Below, in pieces: positions 16,704 to 25,835 of a stretch of DNA of 41,539 nt. The stretch comes from Candidatus Poseidoniaceae archaeon. Lineage in GTDB: Archaea > Thermoplasmatota > Poseidoniia > Poseidoniales > Poseidoniaceae. Both the position numbers and the translations under genes were made by a program. The notes beneath the pieces are model-generated. The model was given only the letters and a program-made list of their open reading frames with translations. It ran no database searches and was not told the origin of the DNA. Location: positions 1-41,539 of the forward strand of contig CALJHE010000018.1 of the NCBI GenBank assembly GCA_938075675.1. Direction: 5' to 3'. Every line of letters begins with the position of its first letter. Within the stretch, counting starts at the first letter, position 1.

Positions 16704-17171
16704 ATGGCACGACCTAAGGAAGAAGATTTGGGAGACGATTTTTCGTATATCCTGCGAATGGCTGATACGGATATGGACGGGCAGAAGACCCTTGCAACTG
16801 CCTTAACGGCAGTTCGTGGCGTTGGCCCAAGAACCGCAATTCAAATCTGCAAGAACACAGGATTCGACCCTGCCTCACTCGCCGGCCACCTCTCGGCGGA
16901 AGAACAGGAGACCCTCCGTGTTGCTATCGAAGGATATGCAGAAACAGTCCCACTCTGGATGCTTAATCGCCAACGAGACCTTGAAACTGGAGATGAACTT
17001 CACCTTACAGGACAACAAGTCTCACTTACTCTTGAAGACGATATTAACCGACTTCGTACAATGAAGTGTTACCGTGGTGTTCGCCACGCTAGCGGAAACA
17101 AAGTACGTGGACAACGCGGTCGTTCGAACGGCCGTGGTGGACTCACACTTGGTGTGAGCCGAAAGAAGTGA
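16704..17171 (+). CDS. rps13: 30S ribosomal protein uS13
   Basis: This is a 155-residue protein of the small-subunit head that contacts P-site tRNA and the large subunit. Visible signatures are the helix-two-turn-helix stretch ALTAVRGVGPRTAIQIC, the RLRTMKCYRGVRHASGNKVRGQR block typical of archaeal S13, and the basic C-terminus RSNGRGGLTLGVSRKK. It opens the conserved archaeal order rps13-rps4-rps11-rpoD. ATG at 16704 has GAGAGGTGA upstream. rps4 follows after 15 bp. Confidence 0.95.
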   Translation: MARPKEEDLGDDFSYILRMADTDMDGQKTLATALTAVRGVGPRTAIQICKNTGFDPASLAGHLSAEEQETLRVAIEGYAETVPLWMLNRQRDLETGDELHLTGQQVSLTLEDDINRLRTMKCYRGVRHASGNKVRGQRGRSNGRGGLTLGVSRKK

Positions 17172-17186
17172 TTGGAGGGATGATGA

Positions 17187-17849
17187 ATGGGAGAACCAAA
17201 GTTTGCACGACCTAAATTTGACACACCTTCTCATCCGTGGAAGGCTGCACGTATTGAAGAAGAACACGCTATCCAAGCCAATCACGGTTTGAAGAACATG
17301 CGTGAGATTTGGAAGGCCAAGTCCCAACTTCGACGCCATCGACGCCAAGCTATGCGTTTGATTGGTATGGTTGATACCAGTGAGGCTCACGGTAAGAGAG
17401 AGATGGAAGACCTTCTTCGCTCACTTCACAACAAGGGACTCATTTCCTCTGACGCAAGCCTTGACGATATTCTTTCGCTCAGTACAGAAGACATCCTCAA
17501 CCGCCGATTGCAAGCTCAAGTATACTACAAGGGACTTGCAATCTCAATGAAGCAGGCACGTCAATTTGTCACCCACGGTAAAATCGTCATTGGCGACCAA
17601 AAGGTTACGATTCCATCGTACCAAATTTCCCGTGATGAAGAAGAATCACTCACATGGCATCCATCTTGCCCATGGGCGAACAACTCTGAGCATCCAATTC
17701 GAAAGGCAATTGACGGACGCGCATCTTCCGCTGAATACGGTGTCGACGAGGAAGAAGTTGATCCAGAAGCAACCACAGAGTTTGCCACTGAAGTCAAGGA
17801 TGCTGCTGCTGAAGCACCATCCGCAGACAATGTCGGAGGTGACGAGTGA
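17187..17849 (+). CDS. rps4: 30S ribosomal protein uS4
   Basis: This is a 220-residue protein that binds 16S rRNA early in 30S assembly. The archaeal S4 N-terminus with [13 protein letters not shown] and [12 protein letters not shown]-like basic helices is followed by the S4 RNA-binding domain ([21 protein letters not shown], then [13 protein letters not shown]). The last 40 or so residues form an acidic tail ([17 protein letters not shown]) beyond the usual archaeal end, perhaps an acid-rich adaptation of this lineage. The end overlaps rps11 by 4 bp (ATGA), showing translational coupling. Confidence 0.95.
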   Translation: MGEPKFARPKFDTPSHPWKAARIEEEHAIQANHGLKNMREIWKAKSQLRRHRRQAMRLIGMVDTSEAHGKREMEDLLRSLHNKGLISSDASLDDILSLSTEDILNRRLQAQVYYKGLAISMKQARQFVTHGKIVIGDQKVTIPSYQISRDEEESLTWHPSCPWANNSEHPIRKAIDGRASSAEYGVDEEEVDPEATTEFATEVKDAAAEAPSADNVGGDE

Positions 17850-18232
17850 TGACACGACGTGCAATCGTAAACATCTTCAGTTCTTACAACAACATTTTGA
17901 TGACAGCAACCGATTTGACCGGTGCTGAAACCATTACGACCTGCTCAGGCGGTCAAGTTGTCAAGTCCTCCAAGGACAGCGGTGGACAATTCGCTGCGAC
18001 CCGTGCTGCAGAAAAGATGGCTGACGAACTCAAAGACAAGGAGTTCACTCAACTCATCATCAAGTACCGAGCGCCAGGTGGTAACCTTTCAAACAACACA
18101 GGCCCAGGAGCCCAAGCTGCAATCCGAGCACTTACCCGTGCCGGAATGACAATCACTCGTATCGAAGACGTGACGCCAATCGCTCACGACGGTACCAAGA
18201 AGAAGGGTGGCCGCCGTGGCCGCCGTGTTTGA
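17846..18232 (+). CDS. rps11: 30S ribosomal protein uS11
   Basis: This is a 128-residue platform protein that lies near the mRNA exit on the 30S subunit. The N-terminal [18 protein letters not shown], the [16 protein letters not shown] segment, the [11 protein letters not shown] turn and the basic C-terminus [15 protein letters not shown] are all family hallmarks. The ATG overlaps the rps4 stop. rpoD follows after 17 bp. Confidence 0.95.
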   Translation: MMTRRAIVNIFSSYNNILMTATDLTGAETITTCSGGQVVKSSKDSGGQFAATRAAEKMADELKDKEFTQLIIKYRAPGGNLSNNTGPGAQAAIRALTRAGMTITRIEDVTPIAHDGTKKKGGRRGRRV

Positions 18233-18249
18233 TTTTTGAGGTGGAAAAA

Positions 18250-19182
18250 ATGGATGTACAAATCGTTGATGGATGGCCGCGTGGCAATGAAATTCGAATT
18301 CTCTTGACCAATACAGACGCTGCACAAGTGAACGCAGTTCGCCGTGCTCTTATCGCGGATGTGCCCAAACTTGCAATCGACAAGGTCAATTTCACTCAAG
18401 GTGTTAACCAAGACAACAAAGGAGAAGTTTTCGAATCCGTTAACGTTCTCCCAGATGAGACAATCGCCCACCGATTGGCAATGATTCCTATCCCTACATA
18501 TCCGGACGAAGGAATCACCTTCCCTGAAGACTGTCCAAACTGCAAGGATCTTGCAGAGGAATCCAAGGGTTGCTTGACTTGTCAAGTCCTTTACCACATC
18601 CGAAAGGATGGGCCATCTGAAGATTCTGATGAGAAGCACCGCACAGTTTATGCCGGCGATTTGACAAACATTTCTGACCAGATGTTCGATATCCGAGAAG
18701 AACACAAGAGAATCCCTCTGACCATTCTTTCGAAGGGCCAGTTCCTAGAATTGTACGCCTTTGCTACTCTTGGTCGCGGCCGAGACCACGCAAAGTGGTC
18801 ACCGGTTGCTGCAGTCGGTTTCCGACAACACAATATTGCTAAACTCAACAAGCCAAAGAAGGCGAATGTTCTGTTTGACCTTGGTTTGACAACTACCGAC
18901 GGTACGCCAATCGATGCAAAACTCTTCGGAAAGGACAAGACGATGACCGATATCAACCATCTCATGGACCTCGAAAAAGCCCTCCACCAAGTTGGACCCG
19001 GAACAAACCGTGATGCTGACTTTGACGACGCCATTACTCTTGAGCCAGTTGAAGGCGCATACATCTTCTCTTACGAAACCGATGGAAGCCTCACTCCTGA
19101 ACAAGCTTTCAACGGCGCAATGGACGAACTGCAAGGACGTTTCGAAAATCTCGCAAATGAAATCGAGCGCGCATTTGCTTGA
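18250..19182 (+). CDS. rpoD: DNA-directed RNA polymerase subunit D
   Basis: This is a 310-residue archaeal counterpart of bacterial alpha and eukaryotic Rpb3, needed for polymerase assembly with subunit L. It opens with the dimerisation motif (NAVRRALIADVPKLAID) and LAMIPIPT. It has a CxxC-x9-CxxC cluster (C95, C98, C108, C111), which in archaeal RpoD holds a metal or Fe-S centre. The C-terminal DGSLTPEQAFNGAMDEL part is the second half of the dimer domain. ATG 18250 is chosen over 18229 because GAGGTGGA lies 6-13 nt upstream and the protein family begins there. In many archaea rpl18e, rpl13, rps9 and rpoN follow; here a surface protein gene follows instead. Confidence 0.92.
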   Translation: MDVQIVDGWPRGNEIRILLTNTDAAQVNAVRRALIADVPKLAIDKVNFTQGVNQDNKGEVFESVNVLPDETIAHRLAMIPIPTYPDEGITFPEDCPNCKDLAEESKGCLTCQVLYHIRKDGPSEDSDEKHRTVYAGDLTNISDQMFDIREEHKRIPLTILSKGQFLELYAFATLGRGRDHAKWSPVAAVGFRQHNIAKLNKPKKANVLFDLGLTTTDGTPIDAKLFGKDKTMTDINHLMDLEKALHQVGPGTNRDADFDDAITLEPVEGAYIFSYETDGSLTPEQAFNGAMDELQGRFENLANEIERAFA

Positions 19183-19191
19183 AACTCTTGC

Positions 19192-19200
19192 AATATTACT
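19192..19200 (+). promoter_or_regulatory. TATA-like element before the 1244-residue surface protein
   Basis: AATATTACT lies about 63 nt before the ATG at 19259, in the 76-bp gap behind rpoD. It would start transcription near 19219 and separate the surface protein gene from the ribosomal operon. No second element is visible. Confidence 0.35.
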
Positions 19201-19258
19201 TGAGTTACCATCGGATTCAAAGCCGAGGTTTCATAACGGAGCACGCGAAGCCAAATAC

Positions 19259-22200
19259 ATGCAGAACGACCGCCGAAGGGCCTTTTCTCTTGTCGCATTG
19301 TTCGTACTCTCGACAATGATGCCCCTTGTCTCCGCGCAGGAAGACGACTTCGAGACGAACACCTCAGCAACTGAAGACGACTTCTTTACAGATTCCCGGG
19401 ACTTGCCTTTGATGGAACTTTTGTACAAAGATTTCACCTCCAAGCGCGGAACCAGTGGCCGTGCAGCCTGCGTAACGCAGACCGATGCCGGCACTCCTGG
19501 TGATGCTGGAAACAACTCGGTAACTTCTCGCAGTCTTGGAACGAATCCGAACAGTGGCCAAAGTGGCAATCAAGGCTGCGTCGACTCCACCGACACCGAA
19601 GATTGGTACGAGATTACGACTACCTCCGCCAAGGATGTTGACATTGAACTGGTCGTGCCAGCCGGTGCGGACTTCGACCTCTATCTCATCGACTCATCCG
19701 GGACCTACATAGATGGTTCTGAATCCACTACATCCCTCGAAAAGGTCACAACTCAATCGACATCTCTTTCCGGCGTAGCGAGTACATTTTACGTTGAAGT
19801 GTTTGTATACAGTGGAGATGGACAATACTCATTGCGAACATGGACAAACAACACGCCTCCACGGCCAGACCTCACCATTACCTCTGTTGTCGAACCAGCG
19901 TCTGGTGAGCCGGGTAATTCCGTCAATGTCGAATACGTGGTTGAAAACATTTACAACACTACATCCGATGCTTTTGAGGTACAATTCGTTTTGTCAACTG
20001 ACCAAACGTATGATTTCGGAGATACGCTGATCGATGCTTCCGAACCGGAAGCAGCGCTTACAGAGAACTCCAGCCGCACCACAACGGCACAAGTTCTTCT
20101 CCCGTCTAGTCTTTCAAACGGCACCTACTACTGGCTTCTCTTTGCTGATGGATACGACAACCTCACCGAGCAGAATGAATCAAACAATTTCCTTTGGTCT
20201 TCTGGAGTGATGTTGGTTGGGGATTCATGCGATGACCTCCACCCAAACGGCAAAGACGATGCTGGACTCGGCGGTGATGCACCATCCGAGGAGGCCAACG
20301 TTACTGCACCACTGGGGTCCAACGTGACCGCCACATATACCGGGTGCATCGATGGGGTTGAAGCAAACGATGTATTCTCCTTTGATGTCCCAGCAAACCA
20401 CACCATTGATGTGACGCTAAGTCTGGCGGAATCTGTCGTTGTCTCTCTTGACCTCACCGACAGCAATTCAGCAGAAGTCGACTCTTCGACTGCGTTTTTC
20501 GGTGGTGATGCGCTCGTCACTTCTTCGGGGGGAGACTTTGACGGCATCGGCGGAACTTATTTCGTGAATTTATCTCGTTCAGGAACCGGAGTCAACTGGA
20601 CTTTGGAAGTTTGGACAAATTATTCCACGCCAAAAGCCAATCTTGTTATTGAAAACTCTTCATCACCTCTTCAAGCAAGTGCAGGGGATACCATTGACAT
20701 TGATGTAGAAGTCCTCAATTCCGGAACAATTCCATCTCCGACCTCCTTACTTACGGCTTGGCTTTCAGTTGATATCGGCCTTGCAGACCACGATGTAGAG
20801 TTGGGCAACTTGACTCTCCCTTCTCTTGATGTAAATGTTTCAGACATGTATCAGCTTTCTGTGACCGTTCCAGCAAGCACCACTGGTGGCAATTATTCAA
20901 TCATCGTCATGGTTGATTCCGACGAACAGATTGATGAGAAAAGCGAAGACGACAACATGGTCTTAACCCCAGAAGAAATTCTCATCGATACCAAAGAGAC
21001 ATCCTGTCCAACACAAAATGACGCATCCTTAGGCGGTGATGCTGGAGGGGATGTGGCGACTGCAGCGGCTCTCGGAACTGATGTTTCGATGACGATTATC
21101 GGATGCATTCACAAGGATGTGGATGATGAAGATTGGTACGAGATTGAAATCTCACCTGGCCTCAATGTTACAGTCACACTTGTCAATTCTGCCGACCAAG
21201 ATGCAGACCTTTACCTGCGCAACAGCCAAGGTACAGTGTTTGACAGTAGCCTACTTAGTGCCTCGAACGACGAACTCGTAACGACATCAGATTCTACGAC
21301 TTTTGCTGGAGCAGGCGGAACATTCTACATTGAAGTTCGCAGTTGGACCAGTCTTGGCGTTTACACGCTCATTATCGAGACCGAAGGCGTTGACCCGAAC
21401 AATTTCAACTGCGGTCAACCCGATGATATCGGACTTGGACAAGACGCTCCTACAGGTGCCGGTATTAACATTGGACAAAACCCAACGCAATCCGGACAAG
21501 GCTGTTTCAGCGGTGTCGATGAAATTGATGTATACGCTTTCACAGTCAACGATGGAAAGAACTTCGAAATTGAATTTGATGCCGACACTTCGACAGCAAT
21601 GACTGCAACTTTAGAGGATGCAAATGGTAATACAATCGCTGAAATCGATAATATGTCCTACGGTATATTGTTTAATTCGTATAACAGCGATTACGAAGGA
21701 AAGACAACTGACTTTATTCTCACCATCCGTTCTGGCGGTAGTGCGGCATTCTACAATCTTACGTTCACAACCCTCGATTCGGCTCCAGCAGACATTGCAG
21801 TAACCACTCTCGTATGTCCAACAGACCACACCTCAGGTTCTGAAGTACAGATCACATGGGAATTAGTAAGTCTTCGCGGAGATGCTGAATCGACTTCCAT
21901 CATCGTACATCTCGATTTGCTTGATGAAAACGGCATACAAATCGACCGTATGGCGAATGAGACGATTGTTGTGAGTGGAGTTTACAATACCACATTTGGT
22001 TCAAAACTTGTTTATTACACAACCATGGATGAACAAGCCAGCGGCAACTATTCTTGCCGTTTGACAATCGACGTCGATGATGTTTTGATGGAATCCAATG
22101 AAACGAACAATCAGTTTACTGGTGAACCTTTCTTTATTCAGAATGAACAAGAACTGTGGGCGAACGACATTGATCGTGATGGCTTCAATACGACAGACAC

Positions 22201-22993
22201 AGGCGATGGAATCGTTGATGACTGCCCAACGACATACGGCGACTCAAACATCGATCGAGTCGGTTGTGCTGACTTGGACGGTGACGGAGTATCCAATTTG
22301 AACGACTTGTGGCCGTTTGACGCCAGCCAGGCTTTGGATTCTGATGGAGACTCATACGGCGACAACACGAGTGGAATTGACGGCGATGCGTGCCCAGAAG
22401 TTGCGGGTGTGGAGAACGGTGTTGGCGGTGCAGGCTGCCCCCCAGAGCCAACAGGGATCGATGCCGACAACGACGGAGTCGACGACTCAATCGATGCTTG
22501 CCTCTCAACACCAGCTGGAGCAACCGTAGGCCCCGATGGATGTGAACTTGCCCAGAACAACAACACGGATGGACAAGTTGACCCGGTAGACCCGGTTGAC
22601 AATACGACAACGAATACCAATCAAACAATCGATGATGATACGACCAACAACAGTGGAACTGATGATGGCACAGCTGATACAGACAACACACAATCCGATT
22701 CTGCCATGTTCGGTATGAACGCGCTAACGTTTGGTTTGGCCGGTGCAGTTCTCTTGGTATTGGCTCTTGCAGCACTTGCGTTTACTCGAGGACGTAACAC
22801 TCCAAATGAAGACAAAATGTTTGAACAACAGCAAGCAGCGTTTGCAAACGCTGGTGCTGTTTCTCTTCAGGCAGATTCAACCATTACTCCCGAACAACTT
22901 GCATACGAACAACAACTGATAGCTTCTGGCTATCCTGCTGAATACGCTCGAGCGTATGCAGACCAACACTTCCGTCCTTGGTTGAAGAATTGA
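19259..22993 (+). CDS. Giant surface protein: PPC, CARDB and calcium-repeat modules, C-terminal anchor
   Basis: This 1244-residue protein begins with a signal peptide (basic start, FSLVALFVLSTMMPLVSA). Approximate modules are PPC at 71-200, CARDB at 202-314, PPC at 323-457, CARDB at 459-571, PPC at 581-709, PPC at 716-838 and a CARDB-like unit at 843-960. A calcium-binding thrombospondin-3/EF-like Asp-rich stretch follows at about 969-1100 (DADNDGVDDSIDAC, DLDGDGVS). A Thr/Asp/Asn linker then leads to one membrane helix near 1150-1175 and a cytoplasmic tail ending YARAYADQHF. Each PPC module is preceded by a Cys and a GLGGDAP-like motif. The role is likely adhesion, envelope structure or binding of particles; no enzyme domain is seen. 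The ATG is taken at 19259 because the signal peptide begins there; upstream frame residues lie antisense to sense within rpoD. Confidence 0.85.
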   Translation: MQNDRRRAFSLVALFVLSTMMPLVSAQEDDFETNTSATEDDFFTDSRDLPLMELLYKDFTSKRGTSGRAACVTQTDAGTPGDAGNNSVTSRSLGTNPNSGQSGNQGCVDSTDTEDWYEITTTSAKDVDIELVVPAGADFDLYLIDSSGTYIDGSESTTSLEKVTTQSTSLSGVASTFYVEVFVYSGDGQYSLRTWTNNTPPRPDLTITSVVEPASGEPGNSVNVEYVVENIYNTTSDAFEVQFVLSTDQTYDFGDTLIDASEPEAALTENSSRTTTAQVLLPSSLSNGTYYWLLFADGYDNLTEQNESNNFLWSSGVMLVGDSCDDLHPNGKDDAGLGGDAPSEEANVTAPLGSNVTATYTGCIDGVEANDVFSFDVPANHTIDVTLSLAESVVVSLDLTDSNSAEVDSSTAFFGGDALVTSSGGDFDGIGGTYFVNLSRSGTGVNWTLEVWTNYSTPKANLVIENSSSPLQASAGDTIDIDVEVLNSGTIPSPTSLLTAWLSVDIGLADHDVELGNLTLPSLDVNVSDMYQLSVTVPASTTGGNYSIIVMVDSDEQIDEKSEDDNMVLTPEEILIDTKETSCPTQNDASLGGDAGGDVATAAALGTDVSMTIIGCIHKDVDDEDWYEIEISPGLNVTVTLVNSADQDADLYLRNSQGTVFDSSLLSASNDELVTTSDSTTFAGAGGTFYIEVRSWTSLGVYTLIIETEGVDPNNFNCGQPDDIGLGQDAPTGAGINIGQNPTQSGQGCFSGVDEIDVYAFTVNDGKNFEIEFDADTSTAMTATLEDANGNTIAEIDNMSYGILFNSYNSDYEGKTTDFILTIRSGGSAAFYNLTFTTLDSAPADIAVTTLVCPTDHTSGSEVQITWELVSLRGDAESTSIIVHLDLLDENGIQIDRMANETIVVSGVYNTTFGSKLVYYTTMDEQASGNYSCRLTIDVDDVLMESNETNNQFTGEPFFIQNEQELWANDIDRDGFNTTDTGDGIVDDCPTTYGDSNIDRVGCADLDGDGVSNLNDLWPFDASQALDSDGDSYGDNTSGIDGDACPEVAGVENGVGGAGCPPEPTGIDADNDGVDDSIDACLSTPAGATVGPDGCELAQNNNTDGQVDPVDPVDNTTTNTNQTIDDDTTNNSGTDDGTADTDNTQSDSAMFGMNALTFGLAGAVLLVLALAALAFTRGRNTPNEDKMFEQQQAAFANAGAVSLQADSTITPEQLAYEQQLIASGYPAEYARAYADQHFRPWLKN

Positions 22994-23063
22994 ACCCCGT
23001 ATCTCTCTTGAAAGAGAGTTGATTGATGCGAATGCTCTTGACCCCTCGCTCTGTGGAGGCATC

Positions 23064-23543
23064 ATGCAAGCACTCATGGAGACCAGCGCCGGGAACATTA
23101 CAATTCAGTTGTACAATGAACAAGCACCAGACACAGTGGCGAACTTCGTTCGTCTGGTCGAGAGTGGACACTACGACGGCCTTCACTTCCACCGAGTCAT
23201 TGAGAATTTCATGATACAAGGCGGCTGTCCACACTCTGCAGATCCAATGGCTCGTAACGCCGGAACCGGCGGTCCTGGCTGGAAGATTCCTTGTGAACCC
23301 TCAGCTCTTCGCCTCAAGCACGACAAGCCAGGGATATTCTCGATGGCAAACGCTGGCCGCAACACCGGTGGCTCCCAGTTCTTCCTGACCACCATCCCAA
23401 CTCCATGGCTCGATGGTAACCACGCTGTTTTCGGTGAAGTCATCGAAGGCATGGATGTTGTACAAGCCATTGAACGATGCGACAAATTGCCCGGCGACCG
23501 GCCGAGCGTTCCACAACAAATTATTCGCGTTCGCCTCCAGTGA
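23064..23543 (+). CDS. Cyclophilin-type peptidyl-prolyl cis-trans isomerase
   Basis: This is a 159-residue single-domain cyclophilin. It speeds cis-trans isomerisation of peptide bonds before proline. It shows ETSAGNITIQLYNEQAP, the active-site run FHRVIENFMIQGG, then FSMANAGRNTGGSQFFLTT and the WLDGNHAVFGEV strand. No signal peptide is visible, so it is cytoplasmic. ATG 23064 follows GGAGG by 4 nt; a TTG at 23019 would add 15 unconserved residues. An imperfect palindrome (CTCTCTTGAAAGAGAG, about 23003-23018) sits upstream and may belong to the promoter or to the end of the surface protein message. Confidence 0.92.
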   Translation: MQALMETSAGNITIQLYNEQAPDTVANFVRLVESGHYDGLHFHRVIENFMIQGGCPHSADPMARNAGTGGPGWKIPCEPSALRLKHDKPGIFSMANAGRNTGGSQFFLTTIPTPWLDGNHAVFGEVIEGMDVVQAIERCDKLPGDRPSVPQQIIRVRLQ

Positions 23544-23567
23544 ACTCCAATCTTTGTCGAGTAGGCC

Positions 23568-23704
23568 TTGGTTTCTAGAGACCAATGTCCTTTCTTAGGC
23601 ATCTTCACCATGGTTAGAAGGTGAAGAGCATCTGCTCATATTGAATTGATCTTACTGCAAATCCTCGACCCACCGAGGTATCTGTGCGAACTGTGAAGAA
23701 GTTC
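23568..23704 (+). promoter_or_regulatory. Four consecutive hairpins between the cyclophilin gene and fumC
   Basis: The 178-bp spacer holds four local stems. They are TTGGTTTCTAGAGACCAA at 23568-23585 (6-bp stem with one G-U), TCTTCACC/GGTGAAGA at 23602-23609 and 23620-23627, CCTCG/CGAGG at 23663-23667 and 23674-23678, and GAACT/AGTTC at 23688-23692 and 23700-23704. A TATA-like CATATTGAA lies at about 23637-23645. The first two stems could act in termination or as operators, and the last two would lie in the fumC leader. No tRNA or known riboswitch is recognised. Confidence 0.45.
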
Positions 23705-23721
23705 CGCCTCAAGGGCTGTTC

Positions 23722-25122
23722 ATGACCGATGTCCGGATTGAAGCCGACACGATGGGCGAACTCGAAGTTCCAGCCGACAAATACTACGGTTGCCAGACTG
23801 CCCGTTCTCTGATCAATTTTGACATTGGGGAAGACACAATGCCGAGCGGAGTCATCCGAGCTTTCGGGATTTTGAAGCAGGCTGCAGCAAAAACGAACGT
23901 TGCTCTCAAACAACTTGACCCTGAAGTAGGCGACCTAATTATTGCGGCTTCACAGGAAGTTCTCGACAACTGCCTGGATGAACACTTTCCATTGCGCGTT
24001 TGGCAAACTGGAAGCGGGACACAGTCGAACATGAATACCAATGAAGTCATCGCCAATCGGGCCATTGAATTGGCAGGCGGCGTTCTCGGTTCGAAAACAC
24101 CTGTCCATCCGAACGACCATGTTAATCGAGCACAATCTTCGAACGACACATTCCCAACCGCCATGCACATCGCCGCTGCAGAAGCGATTACCCACAATCT
24201 TCTACCGAGTGTTCGTGCTTTACGAGATGCATTGGCATCGAAAGCAGATGATTGGAAAGACATCGTCAAAATTGGCCGTACGCATTTAATGGACGCAGTC
24301 CCTCTCACCCTTGGTCAAGAAGCATCGGGTTGGGTTGCTCAACTTGACGCTGACCTGCGACGTATTGACTTTGCATTGGATGATTTGTTTGAATTGGCTT
24401 TAGGCGGTACAGCTGTTGGAACTGGACTCAACACACATCCACTGTTCGCACAAATGGTGGCGGATGAAATTGCCAATATCACAGGGCTTACCTTCTGCAC
24501 AGCAGAAAACAAGTTTGCTCAACTCGCAGCCCACGACGCTGTGGTTGCGGCATCTGGCGCACTCAATACCCTTGCAGTTTCTTTGATGAAAATTGCGAAC
24601 GACATTCGCTGGCTTGGCTCTGGTCCACGTTGCGGTATTGGTGAACTTTCTCTTCCTGCTAATGAGCCCGGCTCTTCCATCATGCCCGGCAAAGTCAATC
24701 CTACACAAGCAGAAGCCATGACGATGGTTTGTTGTCAAGTCATGGGGAACAATACGGCAATTACCGTCGGCGGTAGCCAAGGGAACTTCGAACTCAATGT
24801 TTTCAAACCAATGATGATCCATAATCTTCTGCACTCTATCCGTTTGCTCACCGATTCATGTACTGCCTTCCGAACAAAGTGTGTTGACGGCCTTGAACCA
24901 GTGAAGGAAAACATCGCTGCCCATCTGGAGAACTCGTTGATGTTGGTTACGGCACTGAACAACCATATTGGCTATGACAAGGCCGCTAAGATTGCTAAAA
25001 AGGCCCATGAGGATGGTACGACCCTCCGTGAATCAGCACTGGAACTTGGGTATTTGACCAATGAAGAATTCGACGCATGGGTTCGTCCTGAAGAAATGAC
25101 AGGCCCCCGCTCATCGGAATGA
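23722..25122 (+). CDS. fumC: Class II fumarate hydratase
   Basis: This 466-residue cytoplasmic enzyme interconverts fumarate and malate in the TCA cycle without Fe-S. The superfamily signature [11 protein letters not shown] is at residues 317-327, with the catalytic serine in the flexible loop. The conserved [11 protein letters not shown], the [16 protein letters not shown] block and the IGRTHLMDA motif (class II enzymes have HLQDA) are also present. Length matches bacterial FumC. The tail carries the small C-terminal domain ([20 protein letters not shown]). ATG at 23722 follows AAGGG by several bases. It ends 3 bp before the convergent small membrane protein gene. Confidence 0.95.
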   Translation: MTDVRIEADTMGELEVPADKYYGCQTARSLINFDIGEDTMPSGVIRAFGILKQAAAKTNVALKQLDPEVGDLIIAASQEVLDNCLDEHFPLRVWQTGSGTQSNMNTNEVIANRAIELAGGVLGSKTPVHPNDHVNRAQSSNDTFPTAMHIAAAEAITHNLLPSVRALRDALASKADDWKDIVKIGRTHLMDAVPLTLGQEASGWVAQLDADLRRIDFALDDLFELALGGTAVGTGLNTHPLFAQMVADEIANITGLTFCTAENKFAQLAAHDAVVAASGALNTLAVSLMKIANDIRWLGSGPRCGIGELSLPANEPGSSIMPGKVNPTQAEAMTMVCCQVMGNNTAITVGGSQGNFELNVFKPMMIHNLLHSIRLLTDSCTAFRTKCVDGLEPVKENIAAHLENSLMLVTALNNHIGYDKAAKIAKKAHEDGTTLRESALELGYLTNEEFDAWVRPEEMTGPRSSE

Positions 25123-25125
25123 CTG

Positions 25126-25389
25126 TTATCTTGAGCCTTCGACAAAGATGAAATTGATCATCGCTTGGAAAGCCATGTACCAAATCACAATCATTGCAAT
25201 CAACGGTGATCCACCGGGTTCTGAGCCTGTCACATATCCGTATCCGATAATAAGCAAAGCCAGGCCGAAGAGGAATGCTACTCTGTAGAGGATTTGGGTA
25301 AAGATACGGGTTTTCGCCGACATTAATCTCCAGCCACTGAAACCAAACCATTTCGAAAAGAATCCTCGTTCCTCTTGCATGGCACTCAT
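25126..25389 (-). CDS. Small two-helix membrane protein of the SPFH operon
   Basis: This is an 87-residue protein with two predicted membrane helices at about 32-53 and 62-83. It has a short cytoplasmic-type N-terminus (Lys/Arg and Trp rich) and the loop GYVTGSEPGGS between the helices. No known family is recognised. The ATG at 25389 overlaps the stop of the ribbon-helix-helix gene (ATGA). A second ATG at 25380 has AAGGA at better spacing and would give 84 residues. It is the last gene of the SPFH operon. Confidence 0.6.
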   Translation of the reverse strand: MSAMQEERGFFSKWFGFSGWRLMSAKTRIFTQILYRVAFLFGLALLIIGYGYVTGSEPGGSPLIAMIVIWYMAFQAMINFIFVEGSR

Positions 25390-25586
25390 TCCTTGCCTTT
25401 GTGTACAGATTTTCTCAGTAGGAATTCAATGTGTGCGTTAAGCGAACGGAAGTCACGTTCTGCCCACAATCGCAACTGCTCATGCAATGCAGGGTCGAGG
25501 CGAAGAAGAATTTTCTTCTTCTCCTGTTTCGGTTTTTTTTTCGCGGACCCTACCCCATCTCGAATGTCCTCGTTCGTCTCACCCAT
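25386..25586 (-). CDS. Arc-type ribbon-helix-helix protein
   Basis: This is a 66-residue protein. The first 25 residues are polar and Lys-rich (SAKKKPKQEKKK). Then comes one ribbon-helix-helix unit: strand KILLRLDP, helix ALHEQLRLWAERD, and helix SLNAHIEFLLRKS. This is the Arc/MetJ DNA-binding fold, which works as a dimer. There is no toxin gene next to it, so an antitoxin role is unlikely. From memory, Arc-like proteins of this exact style are also found next to SPFH genes in bacteria. I prefer ATG 25586, with GGTGA 6 nt upstream, over 25592 which directly abuts the preceding stop. Confidence 0.7.
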   Translation of the reverse strand: MGETNEDIRDGVGSAKKKPKQEKKKILLRLDPALHEQLRLWAERDFRSLNAHIEFLLRKSVHKGKE

Positions 25587-25592
25587 CAACAT

Positions 25593-25823
25593 TCACCACT
25601 GATATTTCAGATGAAAGAAAACAGTACTCACTAATTGACCGAGTCCTATGAGTACAAGGATTATAACCGTGAAATAGAACGTTTTTGGCGCTTCATCCTT
25701 TGTTCTCCAGCCTTTGCCTTTAACATGGACTTTTTGCGTCACCCAACAATAGCCAGCGTAAGCAAACAACAACACCGAAATTACGATTGGTAAGACAAGG
25801 CGGCTAATCTCTCCTATGGTCAT
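25593..25823 (-). CDS. Small two-helix membrane protein of the SPFH operon
   Basis: This is a 76-residue protein with membrane helices at about 8-28 and 48-70, joined by a basic loop (KVHVKGKGWRTKDEAPK). No family is recognised. ATG 25823 has GTGAG 6 nt upstream and lies 12 bp after the SPFH stop. Its stop codon is next to the start region of the ribbon-helix-helix gene. Position between SPFH and RHH suggests a partner of the SPFH assembly in the membrane. Confidence 0.6.
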   Translation of the reverse strand: MTIGEISRLVLPIVISVLLFAYAGYCWVTQKVHVKGKGWRTKDEAPKTFYFTVIILVLIGLGQLVSTVFFHLKYQW

Positions 25824-25835
25824 CAAGTTCTCACA

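Noticed and set aside
18992-19258. N-terminal extension of the surface protein overlapping rpoD
   Set aside because: The signal peptide starts at 19259, a TATA-like box lies between, and the extension is an out-of-frame read of rpoD.
25386-25592. Toxin-antitoxin pair
   Set aside because: The RHH protein has antitoxin-like fold but both neighbours are two-helix membrane proteins of 76-87 residues inside an SPFH operon, with no toxin family recognised.
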